This document shows positions 18,337 through 26,892 of a stretch of 64,000 nt of DNA, piece by piece. Under the pieces are notes generated by a model. That model worked only from the letters and a program-made list of their open reading frames with translations, searched no databases and had not been told where the DNA came from. The translations under genes and the position numbers were made by a program. The first letter of the stretch is position 1. Every line of letters begins with the position of its first letter. The stretch is from CADEED01 sp035502995 (GTDB lineage Bacteria > Pseudomonadota > Gammaproteobacteria > Steroidobacterales > Steroidobacteraceae): NCBI GenBank assembly GCA_035502995.1, contig DATJTW010000090.1, positions 1-64,000 of the forward strand, read 5' to 3'.

Positions 18337-18978
18337 TTACTTGGCGGCATCACCCTTTGCGTCGGACCGTCCCGGGCACTGCGTCAGCGGCACGGGTTTC
18401 GCGGCCGCGCTGCGCTCCAGCGCGTCGAGCACCGCGATGATCCGGCGGACGTTCGCGGCGTGATCGCTGAGGATCAGCGTGTTCGAGTCGGGATACGCGG
18501 CCATGTGCGCGGCCTGGGGCATCAACGGCCGCAACACCGGCACCGTCGACGCGGCGCAGACGTTCTTCACGGGCAATACGAACGTGACGAGCTCGTCAGC
18601 GGCGGCCTTGAAGTCGCGGTCCGTGTAGACCGGCGTCGGCAGCTGGCGCGACACGGCATCCGGCACGACGACGATCCACTCGCCCTGCTCGACGGCGGCG
18701 TACTGGTGCACGGTCAGGATGGCCAGCAGCTGGTTCCAGGTGAGCTTGTTCGGATCCATGCCGGCCAGCGGCACCTGCGCGCGCACGCGCGGATCGATGA
18801 TGACCTGCTTGCCCGTGCGTTTCGCGAAACGCACGATGAGATCGGAGAGATCGGGTTCGGGGCAGGTCGCGCAGGACTCCGCCTTCGACATCGACATCGG
18901 CGTGGAATCGGCCGCGGCACCCGCGGCGAACGGCAACACCAACAGCGCCGCGAGGGCGAGGGTCGGCTGGATCTTCAT
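18337..18978 (-). CDS. Exported secretin N-domain protein without pore domain
   Basis: The 213-residue product has a signal peptide (LALAALLVLPFAAGAAA). An N0-like domain follows (LSDLIVRFAKRTGKQVIIDP, AILTVHQYAAVEQGEWIVVV), then an N1 secretin domain (ELVTFVLPVKNV, then NTLILSDHAANVRRIIAVL). These are the periplasmic domains of GspD/PilQ-type secretins. The beta-barrel pore domain is absent and the gene ends normally, so this is a stand-alone N-domain protein or a relic. A cysteine pair (CATC) follows the signal peptide. It lies 27 bases after another secreted-protein gene on the same strand. Confidence 0.82.
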   Translation of the reverse strand: MKIQPTLALAALLVLPFAAGAAADSTPMSMSKAESCATCPEPDLSDLIVRFAKRTGKQVIIDPRVRAQVPLAGMDPNKLTWNQLLAILTVHQYAAVEQGEWIVVVPDAVSRQLPTPVYTDRDFKAAADELVTFVLPVKNVCAASTVPVLRPLMPQAAHMAAYPDSNTLILSDHAANVRRIIAVLDALERSAAAKPVPLTQCPGRSDAKGDAAK

Positions 18979-19005
18979 GTTCTTCTCCCAGTGATTCGTC
19001 GCTAG

Positions 19006-19794
19006 CTAGTCTCGGCCGCCGCCGGGTGGCGGCGGAGCGAAGCCGAGTGTTTCGTTCCGATCGTCGTCCCAGAGCCGGTTGGGCTCGCCGCAGTCGATCA
19101 CCCGCTTGCGGCACAACGTCTCGCGCCATTCGTACTTGATGAAATGCCGGGACTCCGCGGCGTTTTCGGCGACGAATTCGACCTCGTAGGCACGATCGGT
19201 GCGGCGTTCGCCGTAACCGGTGCCCACGGATTCATCGCGTGCGGCTGGCGCCGGCGACGAGGCGGCTCCCGCGGCGCGGCTCTTGTCCGCGGCGGCACGC
19301 TCCTCGTACGGCTGCATCACGCGCGGTGGCGGCTGCGGGACCTCGCGGTAGACCGCAACGGCAATCACGCCGCGAGCGGAGCGATCGCCGAACGCCTCCG
19401 AGTACGAATCCTTCCAGTCCGTGAAATAGAACTCGTTGATCTCGTCGAGACTGGCGCGCCAGCCGGCGAAGTCCTGCGTGTCGCCGGCGGCGACGACGTA
19501 CATCGGCTCGTCGCGCCCCAGCTCGGACCGCTTGCCGTTGATGATGTTGCGGCCATCGACGGCGATGACGAGGCCGAGCCGCGCGCCGCTCGAATTGCGA
19601 ACCCGCACCTCGTAGCGCGCGCCGCGTTCGGCCTGCAGGTACGATCGCCACGCACCATCCCGCGACTCGAGCGGGATCTCGCGGAAACCGCGCCCGTCCG
19701 GCGACACGATCTCCACCGACACCGGGGACGGCGAATGCGCCGCCGCCAGGCCCGAGAGCACCAGACATATCGAACCGAGCGTCAGGGTTTTCAT
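19006..19794 (-). CDS. Secreted protein of unknown function
   Basis: The 262-residue protein has a signal peptide (TLGSICLVLSGLAAAHS). A beta-rich domain follows with RYEVRVRNSSGARLGLVIAV, DGRNIINGKR and FYFTDWKDSYSEAFGD then GVIAVAVYRE. I recognise this pattern from a widespread unannotated exported family. A polar Ala/Pro linker comes next, then a C-terminal segment with CRKRVIDC. No enzyme motif is visible. It is probably cotranscribed with the secretin N-domain gene 27 bases downstream. Confidence 0.72.
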   Translation of the reverse strand: MKTLTLGSICLVLSGLAAAHSPSPVSVEIVSPDGRGFREIPLESRDGAWRSYLQAERGARYEVRVRNSSGARLGLVIAVDGRNIINGKRSELGRDEPMYVVAAGDTQDFAGWRASLDEINEFYFTDWKDSYSEAFGDRSARGVIAVAVYREVPQPPPRVMQPYEERAAADKSRAAGAASSPAPAARDESVGTGYGERRTDRAYEVEFVAENAAESRHFIKYEWRETLCRKRVIDCGEPNRLWDDDRNETLGFAPPPPGGGRD

Positions 19795-19836
19795 GTGGGC
19801 GGTGAACGCGGCGACTCGGCGCGGCGGGTTAACGCG

Positions 19837-19842
19837 TAGAAT
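19837..19842 (+). promoter_or_regulatory. Candidate -10 element for the ABC-F gene
   Basis: TAGAAT lies 27 bases before the ABC-F ATG and is followed by a GC-rich CGCGGCCCCC stretch. A similar TAGAAT-CGG-CCCC arrangement precedes mdh at 31221. The -35 is not evident. Confidence 0.45.
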
Positions 19843-19869
19843 CGCGGCCCCCGAACCCGTACCCCTCCC

Positions 19870-21777
19870 ATGCTCGAACTCCGTGATCTGCGCCTGCGCC
19901 GTGGCGCCGCCGTCCTCATCGACAAGGCGAACCTGACCATCTTCCGCGGCGACAAGATCGGCATCGTCGGCCGCAACGGGACCGGCAAGTCGAGCCTGCT
20001 CGCGCTGCTGCGCGGCGATCTCGGACCGGATGGCGGCGACTACTCCGTGCCCGGCAAGCTCAACTTCGTGTCGGTGTCGCAGGAGCTGCCGCGCACCGAG
20101 GCCACGGTCATCGAATACGTGCGCAGCGGCGACACGCGCCTGATGGCGATCGAAGCCCAGCTCGAGAAGGCGCGCGCCGCCGACGACGGCATGAAGGAAG
20201 CCGAGCTGCTCGGCGACTACGATTCCGCCGGCGGCTGGACCTCGATCGCGCGCGCCGCGGAGCTGGCCGACGGTCTTGGCTTCGCGCCCGAGGACGTCGA
20301 GCGCCCCGTCAAACAACTGTCCGGCGGTCTGCAGATGCGCGCGAACATGGCCCGTGCGCTGATGTCGCGCGCCGACGTGCTGATGCTCGACGAACCCACC
20401 AACCACCTCGACCTCGACGCGGTGTTGTGGCTCGAGAGCTGGCTGCAGCGTTTTCCCGGCACGCTGCTGCTCGTCTCGCACGACCGCGAGTTCCTCGACG
20501 ACATCGTCAACCGCATCGTGAACCTCGAGAACGGCCAGCTCACGCACTGGACCGGTAACTACACCGACTTCCAGCGCCAGCACGCCGCCAGCATCCAGCA
20601 GTCGGCGGCGATGGCCGCGCGCCAGGAGCGCGAGGTCGCGCGGCTGCACTCGTTCATCGACCGCTTCCGCGCGCAGGCCAGCAAGGCGCGCCAGGTGCAG
20701 AGCCGCATCAAGGCGCTGTCGAAACTCGAGACCATCGCGACCTACCAGGAGCTCGACACCTTCGAGTGGGAATTCGCGGCGGCGAACAAGCTGCCGCAGC
20801 CGCTGGTCACGCTCGACGGCGCCGATGCCGGCTACGGCGAGCGCCGCGTGCTGACGAACGTGTCGCGCTCGGTGAACCCGGGCGAACGCATCGGCATTCT
20901 CGGCCGAAACGGCGCCGGCAAATCGACGTTGATGAAGCTGATCTCCGGCGCGGTCGCGCCGCAGAACCTCGACGAGGGTGGCGAACGCGTCGCATCGCCC
21001 GAGCTCATCGTCGGCAACTTCGCGCAGCTCGAGGTGGATCGCCTCGACTCGCGCGACACGGCGCTGATCGCGCTGACGAACCGCATCGACGAGATGGGCG
21101 TGCGCTCGCAGTGGGACGAACAGCGCCGGCGCAATCACCTCGGCGGCTTCGGCTTCCGCGGCGATCGCGTGTTCGAACCGGTCGTGCATTTCTCGGGTGG
21201 CGAACGCGCGCGCCTCGCGCTGGCGATCCTGGTCGCCGAACGGCCCAACCTGCTGCTGCTCGACGAGCCCACCAACCATCTCGACTTCGAGATGCGGCAC
21301 TCGCTGATCACCGCGCTGCAGGGGTTCGCGGGCGCGGTCATCGTCGTGTCGCACGATCGCGGGCTGCTGCGCAGCGTCTGCGACCAGTTCTGGCTGGTGG
21401 CCGACGGGGTCGTGCAGGACTACGACGGCGATCTCGACGACTACGCCACGTGGCTGGAGAAACGCGGCAGCGCGGCGACCACGCCCGCCGCGCCGAAGCC
21501 CGAGCAGAAACGCGAGAAGAAGCGCGACGGCGGCAACCGCGCCCGCGATCCGGGCCCGAAGCGCCAGGAGCTCAAGACATTAGAGACATCGCTGGCCAAG
21601 CTCGGCCAGGACCGGGACAAGCTCGAGAAGGAGCTCGCCGGACTCGACTATCAGCGCGATCCGGCCCATGCCCGCAAGGTGACGGAACGCCATACGGCGC
21701 TGTTGCGCGAGATCGAGCAGGCGGAGACCCGCTGGCTCGAGCTGTCGGAGCGGCTAGAATCGGCGGATGGCCGTTGA
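19870..21777 (+). CDS. yheS: ABC-F family ATPase, YheS-type
   Basis: The 635-residue soluble protein has two ABC ATPase domains. The first has Walker A GRNGTGKSS, signature LSGGLQMR and LDEPTNHLD; the second has GRNGAGKST, FSGGERAR and LDEPTNHLD. The linker between them (PtIM) is the mark of ABC-F proteins acting at the ribosomal E site. The N-terminus (LRLRRGAAVLIDKANLTI) and the charged coiled coil at the C-terminus match YheS better than Uup or EttA. There is no membrane domain. Confidence 0.93.
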   Translation: MLELRDLRLRRGAAVLIDKANLTIFRGDKIGIVGRNGTGKSSLLALLRGDLGPDGGDYSVPGKLNFVSVSQELPRTEATVIEYVRSGDTRLMAIEAQLEKARAADDGMKEAELLGDYDSAGGWTSIARAAELADGLGFAPEDVERPVKQLSGGLQMRANMARALMSRADVLMLDEPTNHLDLDAVLWLESWLQRFPGTLLLVSHDREFLDDIVNRIVNLENGQLTHWTGNYTDFQRQHAASIQQSAAMAARQEREVARLHSFIDRFRAQASKARQVQSRIKALSKLETIATYQELDTFEWEFAAANKLPQPLVTLDGADAGYGERRVLTNVSRSVNPGERIGILGRNGAGKSTLMKLISGAVAPQNLDEGGERVASPELIVGNFAQLEVDRLDSRDTALIALTNRIDEMGVRSQWDEQRRRNHLGGFGFRGDRVFEPVVHFSGGERARLALAILVAERPNLLLLDEPTNHLDFEMRHSLITALQGFAGAVIVVSHDRGLLRSVCDQFWLVADGVVQDYDGDLDDYATWLEKRGSAATTPAAPKPEQKREKKRDGGNRARDPGPKRQELKTLETSLAKLGQDRDKLEKELAGLDYQRDPAHARKVTERHTALLREIEQAETRWLELSERLESADGR

Positions 21778-23308
21778 GCCAGAAGCCGAAGAGATAGGCA
21801 TCGATCCATCTCCGCCGCCGGAACCGCCGAAAAAGCGGCGCTGGGGACGGCGCGTCGGCTACGCATTCCTCGCCGCGTGGATCGCAGTCGGCGCCTGGAA
21901 CATGCTGAAGCCGCTGCCCGACGGCATGCGCGTGCGCGGCGACATCGTCGACACACCGCTCGGCGACGTGCATTTCCTCGCCGACGTCACCACCGCCGAT
22001 GCCTTCGGCGCGCCGGTGGTCCGCCAGCAGATCTTCGACGCCACCTTCAGGATGATCGGCGAGGCGCGCGAATACCTCGTGCTGGATTTCTTCCTGTTCA
22101 ACGCGCAGCGCGGCTCGATGCTCGATACGAAGCCGTACCGCGCGTTGTCCGGCGAGCTGCGCGACGCGCTGCTGGCGCGCAAGCAGGCCGTGCCGGGGCT
22201 GAAAGTGCTGGTGCTGGCCGACCCCGTCAACGACGTCTACGGCGGATTGCCGTCGAAGGACCTGGCCGCGTTGCGCACCGCCGGCATCGACGTGGTGCCG
22301 GTGGATCTGGACCGGCTGCGCGATCCGAACCCTATCTACTCCGCCTTCTGGCGGCTGACCATGAAGTGGTGGTCGGGGGACGGCGCCGGCGATGCGTTCC
22401 TGCCGAACCCGCTCGACGACGGGCCGGACCGCGTGTCGTTCGGCGCCTGGGCGCGCCTGCTGAACTTCAAGGCCGACCACCGCAAGGTGGTCATCGGCGA
22501 CGATGGCCAGGGCGGCATCACCGGCCTCGTGATGTCCGCGAATCCGCACGACGCCAGCGCGCTGAACTCCAACGTCGCGCTGCGCGTGTCGGGCGCTGCG
22601 TTGTCGCCGCTGCTGGCGAGCGAGCTGGCGCTGGCGCGCGCCTCCGGCTGGCGCGGCGACTGGACGCCGCCCGAACCGAAGCCCGTGACGCCCCCGGCCC
22701 CGGAGAACGTGGCGCGCGTGCAGACGCTGACGGAAGGCGAGATCCGCGCGGCCGTCGTGCGCAACCTCGGCAGCGCGGGCGTCGGCGACGCCATCGACGT
22801 CGCGATGTTCTATCTATCCGACCGCGAGATCATCCAGGCGCTGCTCGCGGCGGCGCGGCGCGGCGTCGCCGTGCGCGTGATCCTCGATCCCAACAAGGAT
22901 GCGTTCGGCCGCGAGAAGAACGGCATCCCGAACCGCTCGGTGGCCGCGGAGCTGTCGGCGGCGTCGGAAGGCGCGATCCGCGTGCGCTGGTTCCGCACGC
23001 ACGGCGAGCAGTTCCACACCAAGCTGCTGGCGATGCGCACCGCGAACGAGTTCTGGTTCACGCTGGGCTCCGCCAACATGACGCGGCGGAACATCGGCGA
23101 CTACAACCTCGAGGCGAATCTCGCGGCCAGCGTGCCGCCGAACGCCGAGATCGCGACGACCATCAACACGTGGTTCGACCAGCTGTGGAACAACCGCGGC
23201 CCGCCGGACCACGAATACACGACCGACATCGGCACGTTCGCCGATCCGTCGCAGGGAACCTACTGGCTGTACCGCCTCATGGAAGGCACGGGCCTGTCGA
23301 CGTTCTAG
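21767..23308 (+). CDS. Phospholipase D-family membrane protein (cardiolipin synthase-like)
   Basis: The 513-residue protein has one N-terminal transmembrane helix (VGYAFLAAWIAVGAWNML) and two HKD catalytic half-sites. The first is FKADHRKVVIGDDGQ and the second is HTKLLAMR followed by LGSANMTRRNIGDYN. This is the phospholipase D fold used by cardiolipin synthases and phospholipases. It is longer than a standard Cls and I cannot assign the substrate. The ATG lies inside the last codons of the ABC-F gene (11-base overlap). TAGAAT (21755-21760) stands six bases before it and may be a separate promoter. Confidence 0.88.
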   Translation: MAVEPEAEEIGIDPSPPPEPPKKRRWGRRVGYAFLAAWIAVGAWNMLKPLPDGMRVRGDIVDTPLGDVHFLADVTTADAFGAPVVRQQIFDATFRMIGEAREYLVLDFFLFNAQRGSMLDTKPYRALSGELRDALLARKQAVPGLKVLVLADPVNDVYGGLPSKDLAALRTAGIDVVPVDLDRLRDPNPIYSAFWRLTMKWWSGDGAGDAFLPNPLDDGPDRVSFGAWARLLNFKADHRKVVIGDDGQGGITGLVMSANPHDASALNSNVALRVSGAALSPLLASELALARASGWRGDWTPPEPKPVTPPAPENVARVQTLTEGEIRAAVVRNLGSAGVGDAIDVAMFYLSDREIIQALLAAARRGVAVRVILDPNKDAFGREKNGIPNRSVAAELSAASEGAIRVRWFRTHGEQFHTKLLAMRTANEFWFTLGSANMTRRNIGDYNLEANLAASVPPNAEIATTINTWFDQLWNNRGPPDHEYTTDIGTFADPSQGTYWLYRLMEGTGLSTF

Positions 23309-23318
23309 GCGCGGGCGC

Positions 23319-23996
23319 TCAGTTGGCGGCGGCCGCGGGTGCGGCCGGCGCGTCGGGCGTCTCGCGCGGCTCGTTGGCCACGGCGGCCACCGCCTGTTTC
23401 TCGACTTCCGCCACGGCCGCCGTCGCCGCCTTCTCGAACGCGGCGACGACCTCGTTCAGGCGATCCGCGCCGGCCTGCGCCGAGCCCTGCGCCGTGAAGC
23501 TGGACAGCAACTCGCGATCGCGATGCCGGCCGAGCGTGCAGTCGAAGGCGACGAACACCATCGGCGCGCCGCCGCTCCCGCTTCGAGAAGCGGTGTAGTC
23601 GGATTCGAAGCGACGCAGCGTGCAACGCAGGTTGTACTTCGGCGCGTACGGCGCGGTGTCGTCGAACACCGCGGAGAACGCGCCACTGGCCCGGAGGCCA
23701 TCAACGATAAAGCTGCCGATCATGTCCGGCGCCGGCGCCGCCCAGCGGCTGGCGGCATAGACGTCGAAGCGGCTGTCACTGCGCAGCAGCACGATGCGGT
23801 CGGAGTCGAGGCCGGGCCCGGCTTTCGGCCGCTGCAACAGCACGCTGCCGGCCGGCGACGGGTTCGTGGGCGTGGTCGCTTCGCGCGCCGGCAGCCGCAG
23901 GACGTACGCCTGCGGCGCGGGCAACTCGCTCTCGAGCAGGCTGCCGCAACCGGACACCGCGACACACACCAGCAGACAGGACAGGCGGAACTTCAT
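23319..23996 (-). CDS. ABC-type transport auxiliary lipoprotein of the MCE operon
   Basis: The 225-residue product has a lipoprotein signal with lipobox VSGCGS (LLVCVAVSGC), followed by APQAYVLRLP and SRWAAPAPDMIGSFIVDGL. This fits the PF03886 auxiliary lipoprotein family (PqiC, LinN-type). It should sit at the inner face of the outer membrane and help hand lipid between the MCE protein and the membrane. The C-terminus is an Ala-rich helical tail. Its ATG overlaps the MCE gene stop by four bases; it is the last gene of the operon. Confidence 0.9.
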   Translation of the reverse strand: MKFRLSCLLVCVAVSGCGSLLESELPAPQAYVLRLPAREATTPTNPSPAGSVLLQRPKAGPGLDSDRIVLLRSDSRFDVYAASRWAAPAPDMIGSFIVDGLRASGAFSAVFDDTAPYAPKYNLRCTLRRFESDYTASRSGSGGAPMVFVAFDCTLGRHRDRELLSSFTAQGSAQAGADRLNEVVAAFEKAATAAVAEVEKQAVAAVANEPRETPDAPAAPAAAAN

Positions 23997-24928
23997 CGCG
24001 GAATCTCCACGCCGCGGTAAGTCGGCTCGTACAACAGCTGCGACGGATCGGCCTTGAGGCTGCGCGACAACTCGCTGAACTCCTGCGCGGCCTGGCGGCT
24101 GTCGCGCAGCAGCCGTTCGATCTCCGGCAGGCTGTCGCGCAGGAACAGGCCGAGATCCTCGCGGTGATCGGCCATGAGCTTGTCGAGGTTCGCGGTGGTC
24201 TTCGCGAGGTTGTCCGAGATGGCGCGCACGCGCTCGGACGCGGCCGCGAGATTCGGGCCGGAGGTGTCGATCAGCTGGCGCGCGCCGGCCGCGGCGGCGC
24301 GCACGTCGACCAGCGTAGCCTGCAGGTCCGCGACCACCTGGTCCGCATTGCGCATGGTCTTCGGCAGCGTGGCGGCGCTCTCTTCGAGGTGCTTCATCGT
24401 ATTGGAGAACGCGAGGATGTTCTGGTCGGACAACACGCGCGTCGCGCGCTCGGTGACCTCCGTGGCGCGACCGACCAGATCCGGCAGGCTCGACAGCAGC
24501 CGGTCGAAATTCGACTGCACGGAATCGATGACCGGGTACTGCTCGCTGGGCACCGCCGGCATGCGGCCCTTGGAGTTGTTGGCCGCGAGCAGGTCGATGT
24601 ACAGCAGACCGGTGACGCCCTGCATCGACAGCGACGCCAGCGTGTCCTTCGAGATCGGCGTGTGCTCGTCGATGTCGGCGATGACCTGCACGCGGTCGTT
24701 GGCCCGCTTGTCGATGCGGATCGCGACGACGCGGCCGACCTCGACGCCGAGGTAACGCACGGTGCTGCCGCGGTTCAGTCCCGAGACGCTGCCCTCGAAG
24801 TAGATCTCGTAGCGCAGGTAATCGCGTGCGTCGCTCGAGCCCGCGTACCACCAGACGAAGAACGCGGCCATGGTCGCGACCAGCAGCACGAAGGCGCCGA
24901 CGGCGGTGTAGTTAGCCTCACGCTCCAT
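23993..24928 (-). CDS. MCE/MlaD-family periplasmic lipid-binding protein
   Basis: The 311-residue protein has one N-terminal membrane helix (AVGAFVLLVATMAAFFVWWYAG). The MCE domain follows (FEGSVSGLNRGSTVRYLGVEVGRV, then LASLSMQGVTGLLYIDL), with about 190 helical residues predicted to form coiled coils. It should form the hexameric periplasmic ring of a lipid transporter. The operon order permease-ATPase-MCE-lipoprotein equals that of the LinKLMN system rather than mlaFEDCB of E. coli. It overlaps the ATPase gene by 11 bases. Confidence 0.93.
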   Translation of the reverse strand: MEREANYTAVGAFVLLVATMAAFFVWWYAGSSDARDYLRYEIYFEGSVSGLNRGSTVRYLGVEVGRVVAIRIDKRANDRVQVIADIDEHTPISKDTLASLSMQGVTGLLYIDLLAANNSKGRMPAVPSEQYPVIDSVQSNFDRLLSSLPDLVGRATEVTERATRVLSDQNILAFSNTMKHLEESAATLPKTMRNADQVVADLQATLVDVRAAAAGARQLIDTSGPNLAAASERVRAISDNLAKTTANLDKLMADHREDLGLFLRDSLPEIERLLRDSRQAAQEFSELSRSLKADPSQLLYEPTYRGVEIPR

Positions 24929-25721
24929 GCTTGTCGCCTTCCTCGTGGCCGAATCGTTGCGCGCGTTCGCCGTGGAAATAAGCCTGGATCCACGGGTGCG
25001 GGTTGGCGGCGATGCCGGCCAGCGTGTCGCTCGTCATCCTGCGGTCGATGATCACCCCGACACGATTGCAGGTTCTGAAGATGGTGTCGAGATCGTGCGT
25101 GATCATGATGACGCTGAGGCCTAGCTGCTCGCGCAGGTCCATCAGCAGCTCGTCGAAGGCCGCGGCGCTGATCGGGTCGAGGCCGGCGGTCGGCTCGTCG
25201 AGCATCAGCAGCTGCGGATCGAGCGCCAATGCGCGGGCCAGCGCCGCGCGCTTGATCATGCCGCCCGAGAGCTGCGCCGGGTACTTCCTCGCCGCCTCGT
25301 CCGGCAGTCCGACCAGTCGGACCTTGAGCAGCGCCAGCTCCTCGAGCGCGCGCGGCGACAGCTGCAGGTGCTCGAGCATGGGCAGCTGCACGTTCTGCAG
25401 CACCGTCAGCGCGGAGAACAGCGCACCCTGCTGGAACGTCACGCCGTAGCCGGCCTTGATCTCCTTGAGCTCGTCGGGCGTGCGCTCCTTCAGCGCGCGG
25501 CCCATCAGCTTCACCTCGCCGGATTGCGGCCGTTGCAGGCCGAGGATCGACCGCAGCAGCACCGACTTGCCGGAGCCCGAACCACCGACGATGCCGAACA
25601 CTTCGCCGCGCAGCACCGTCATGTCGAGGCCGTCGTGCACGATCTGGCTGCCGAAGCGGTTCACCAGCCCGGTGACTTCGACGATCGGTTCGGCGTCGGC
25701 GGGGATCGGCGTCTGGGCCAT
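24918..25721 (-). CDS. ABC transporter ATPase of the MCE system (MlaF-like)
   Basis: The 267-residue protein has Walker A GGSGSGKSVLL, signature LSGGMIKRAALARAL and Walker B LLMLDEPTAGLDP, then ITHDLDT. The residues after Walker A (SVLLRSILGL) are typical of the MlaF branch. It energises lipid movement by the neighbouring permease and MCE protein. The ATG shares one base with the permease stop (TGATG), and the downstream MCE start lies inside its 3' end. Confidence 0.94.
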   Translation of the reverse strand: MAQTPIPADAEPIVEVTGLVNRFGSQIVHDGLDMTVLRGEVFGIVGGSGSGKSVLLRSILGLQRPQSGEVKLMGRALKERTPDELKEIKAGYGVTFQQGALFSALTVLQNVQLPMLEHLQLSPRALEELALLKVRLVGLPDEAARKYPAQLSGGMIKRAALARALALDPQLLMLDEPTAGLDPISAAAFDELLMDLREQLGLSVIMITHDLDTIFRTCNRVGVIIDRRMTSDTLAGIAANPHPWIQAYFHGERAQRFGHEEGDKHGA

Positions 25722-26836
25722 CAGATGTCCAGCTGCCAGAACACGATCGCGAAGATCGCATTGGCGAAGATGACCAGGAAGATGGACTGCACCACCGCGA
25801 CGGTGGTCAGTCGACCGAGCTCGCGCGACGAATCGCGCACCTGCAGGCCGCGGTACGTGCCGGAAAGGGCGATCAACAGGCCGAAGAACGGCGCCTTGAT
25901 GATGCCGACCCAGAAGGTGGTGGGCGCGATCGCATCCTGCACGCGATCGAGATACAGCGGCAGCGGCATGTCGAGCAGCAGGTTGCACAACACGGCGCCG
26001 CCCGCGAGCCCGATGCCGTCGGCGATGACCGCCAGCAGCGGCATCGCGATGACCAGTCCGACGACGCGCGGCACCACCAGCACTTCGTGCGTCTCGACGC
26101 CGATCGCATGCAGCGCGTCGATCTCCTCGTTGAGCTTCATCGCGCCGATCTCGGCGGCGAACGCGCTGCCACTGCGGCCGGCAACGATGATGGCGGTCAG
26201 CAGCACTGCCAGCTCGCGCAGGACGCCCACCGTGACGATGTCGACGACGAAGATCTCCGCGCCGTACTGCCGCGCCTGCTGCGCGGCGATGTACGCGATG
26301 ATCACGGTGATCAGGAACGCGATCAACGAGACGATCGGGATCGCGGTGATGCCGGTCTCGTAGACGTGGCGCGCGATGGAGGCGGGCCGCAGGCGGTGCC
26401 AGCTCGTGCAGGCGCGCAACCAGGCGACGACCGCGCGGCCGATGAAGTTCAGCGCGTACTTGACGGTGATCAGGCGGCGCGTGACGTGCCGGCCGAGCGC
26501 GCTCACCGGTTCGAACGTCGACTCCGAAGATGACGACGGCGCCGCGCGGCGGCGGCCCTTGAGCGTGGCGTCGATCAGTTCGAGCTGTCCGGGCGGCGTG
26601 CCCTCGAAGCTCACCTCGGCGCCGGCCTTCTCGGCGGTCCGCAGCCATTCGCGCAGCGTCCAGGCGCCGGCGAGATCCAGCACGACGGTTTCCGGCACGG
26701 TGACGACGATGCGGCGCGCGCCATCCAGCGGCTGCGCGGCGAGCTCGGCATCGATGGCGGGCAGCGATGGGCCGCGCCACTCGCCGGCCAGCTCGACGTG
26801 CAGGGAATCTCCGTCCCGGTGGGCGCTCAAAAACAT
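25721..26836 (-). CDS. MlaE-family permease with fused N-terminal STAS domain
   Basis: The 371-residue protein joins a STAS-like domain (residues about 1-90, DGDSLHVELAGEW and VVLDLAGAWTLREWL) to the MlaE permease domain. The permease part has the usual signature ELAVLLTAIIVAGRSGSAFAAE, then EIDALHAIGVE and five or so membrane helices. In E. coli the STAS part is a separate protein, MlaB; here it is fused. I chose MFLSAHRDGD as the start. It is the first gene of the four-gene operon. Confidence 0.93.
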   Translation of the reverse strand: MFLSAHRDGDSLHVELAGEWRGPSLPAIDAELAAQPLDGARRIVVTVPETVVLDLAGAWTLREWLRTAEKAGAEVSFEGTPPGQLELIDATLKGRRRAAPSSSSESTFEPVSALGRHVTRRLITVKYALNFIGRAVVAWLRACTSWHRLRPASIARHVYETGITAIPIVSLIAFLITVIIAYIAAQQARQYGAEIFVVDIVTVGVLRELAVLLTAIIVAGRSGSAFAAEIGAMKLNEEIDALHAIGVETHEVLVVPRVVGLVIAMPLLAVIADGIGLAGGAVLCNLLLDMPLPLYLDRVQDAIAPTTFWVGIIKAPFFGLLIALSGTYRGLQVRDSSRELGRLTTVAVVQSIFLVIFANAIFAIVFWQLDI

Positions 26837-26892
26837 GCGGCCCGCAGTGTAACCCGCGGGCCGCATGGGTCGTTGTCAGCTGATGAGACTTG

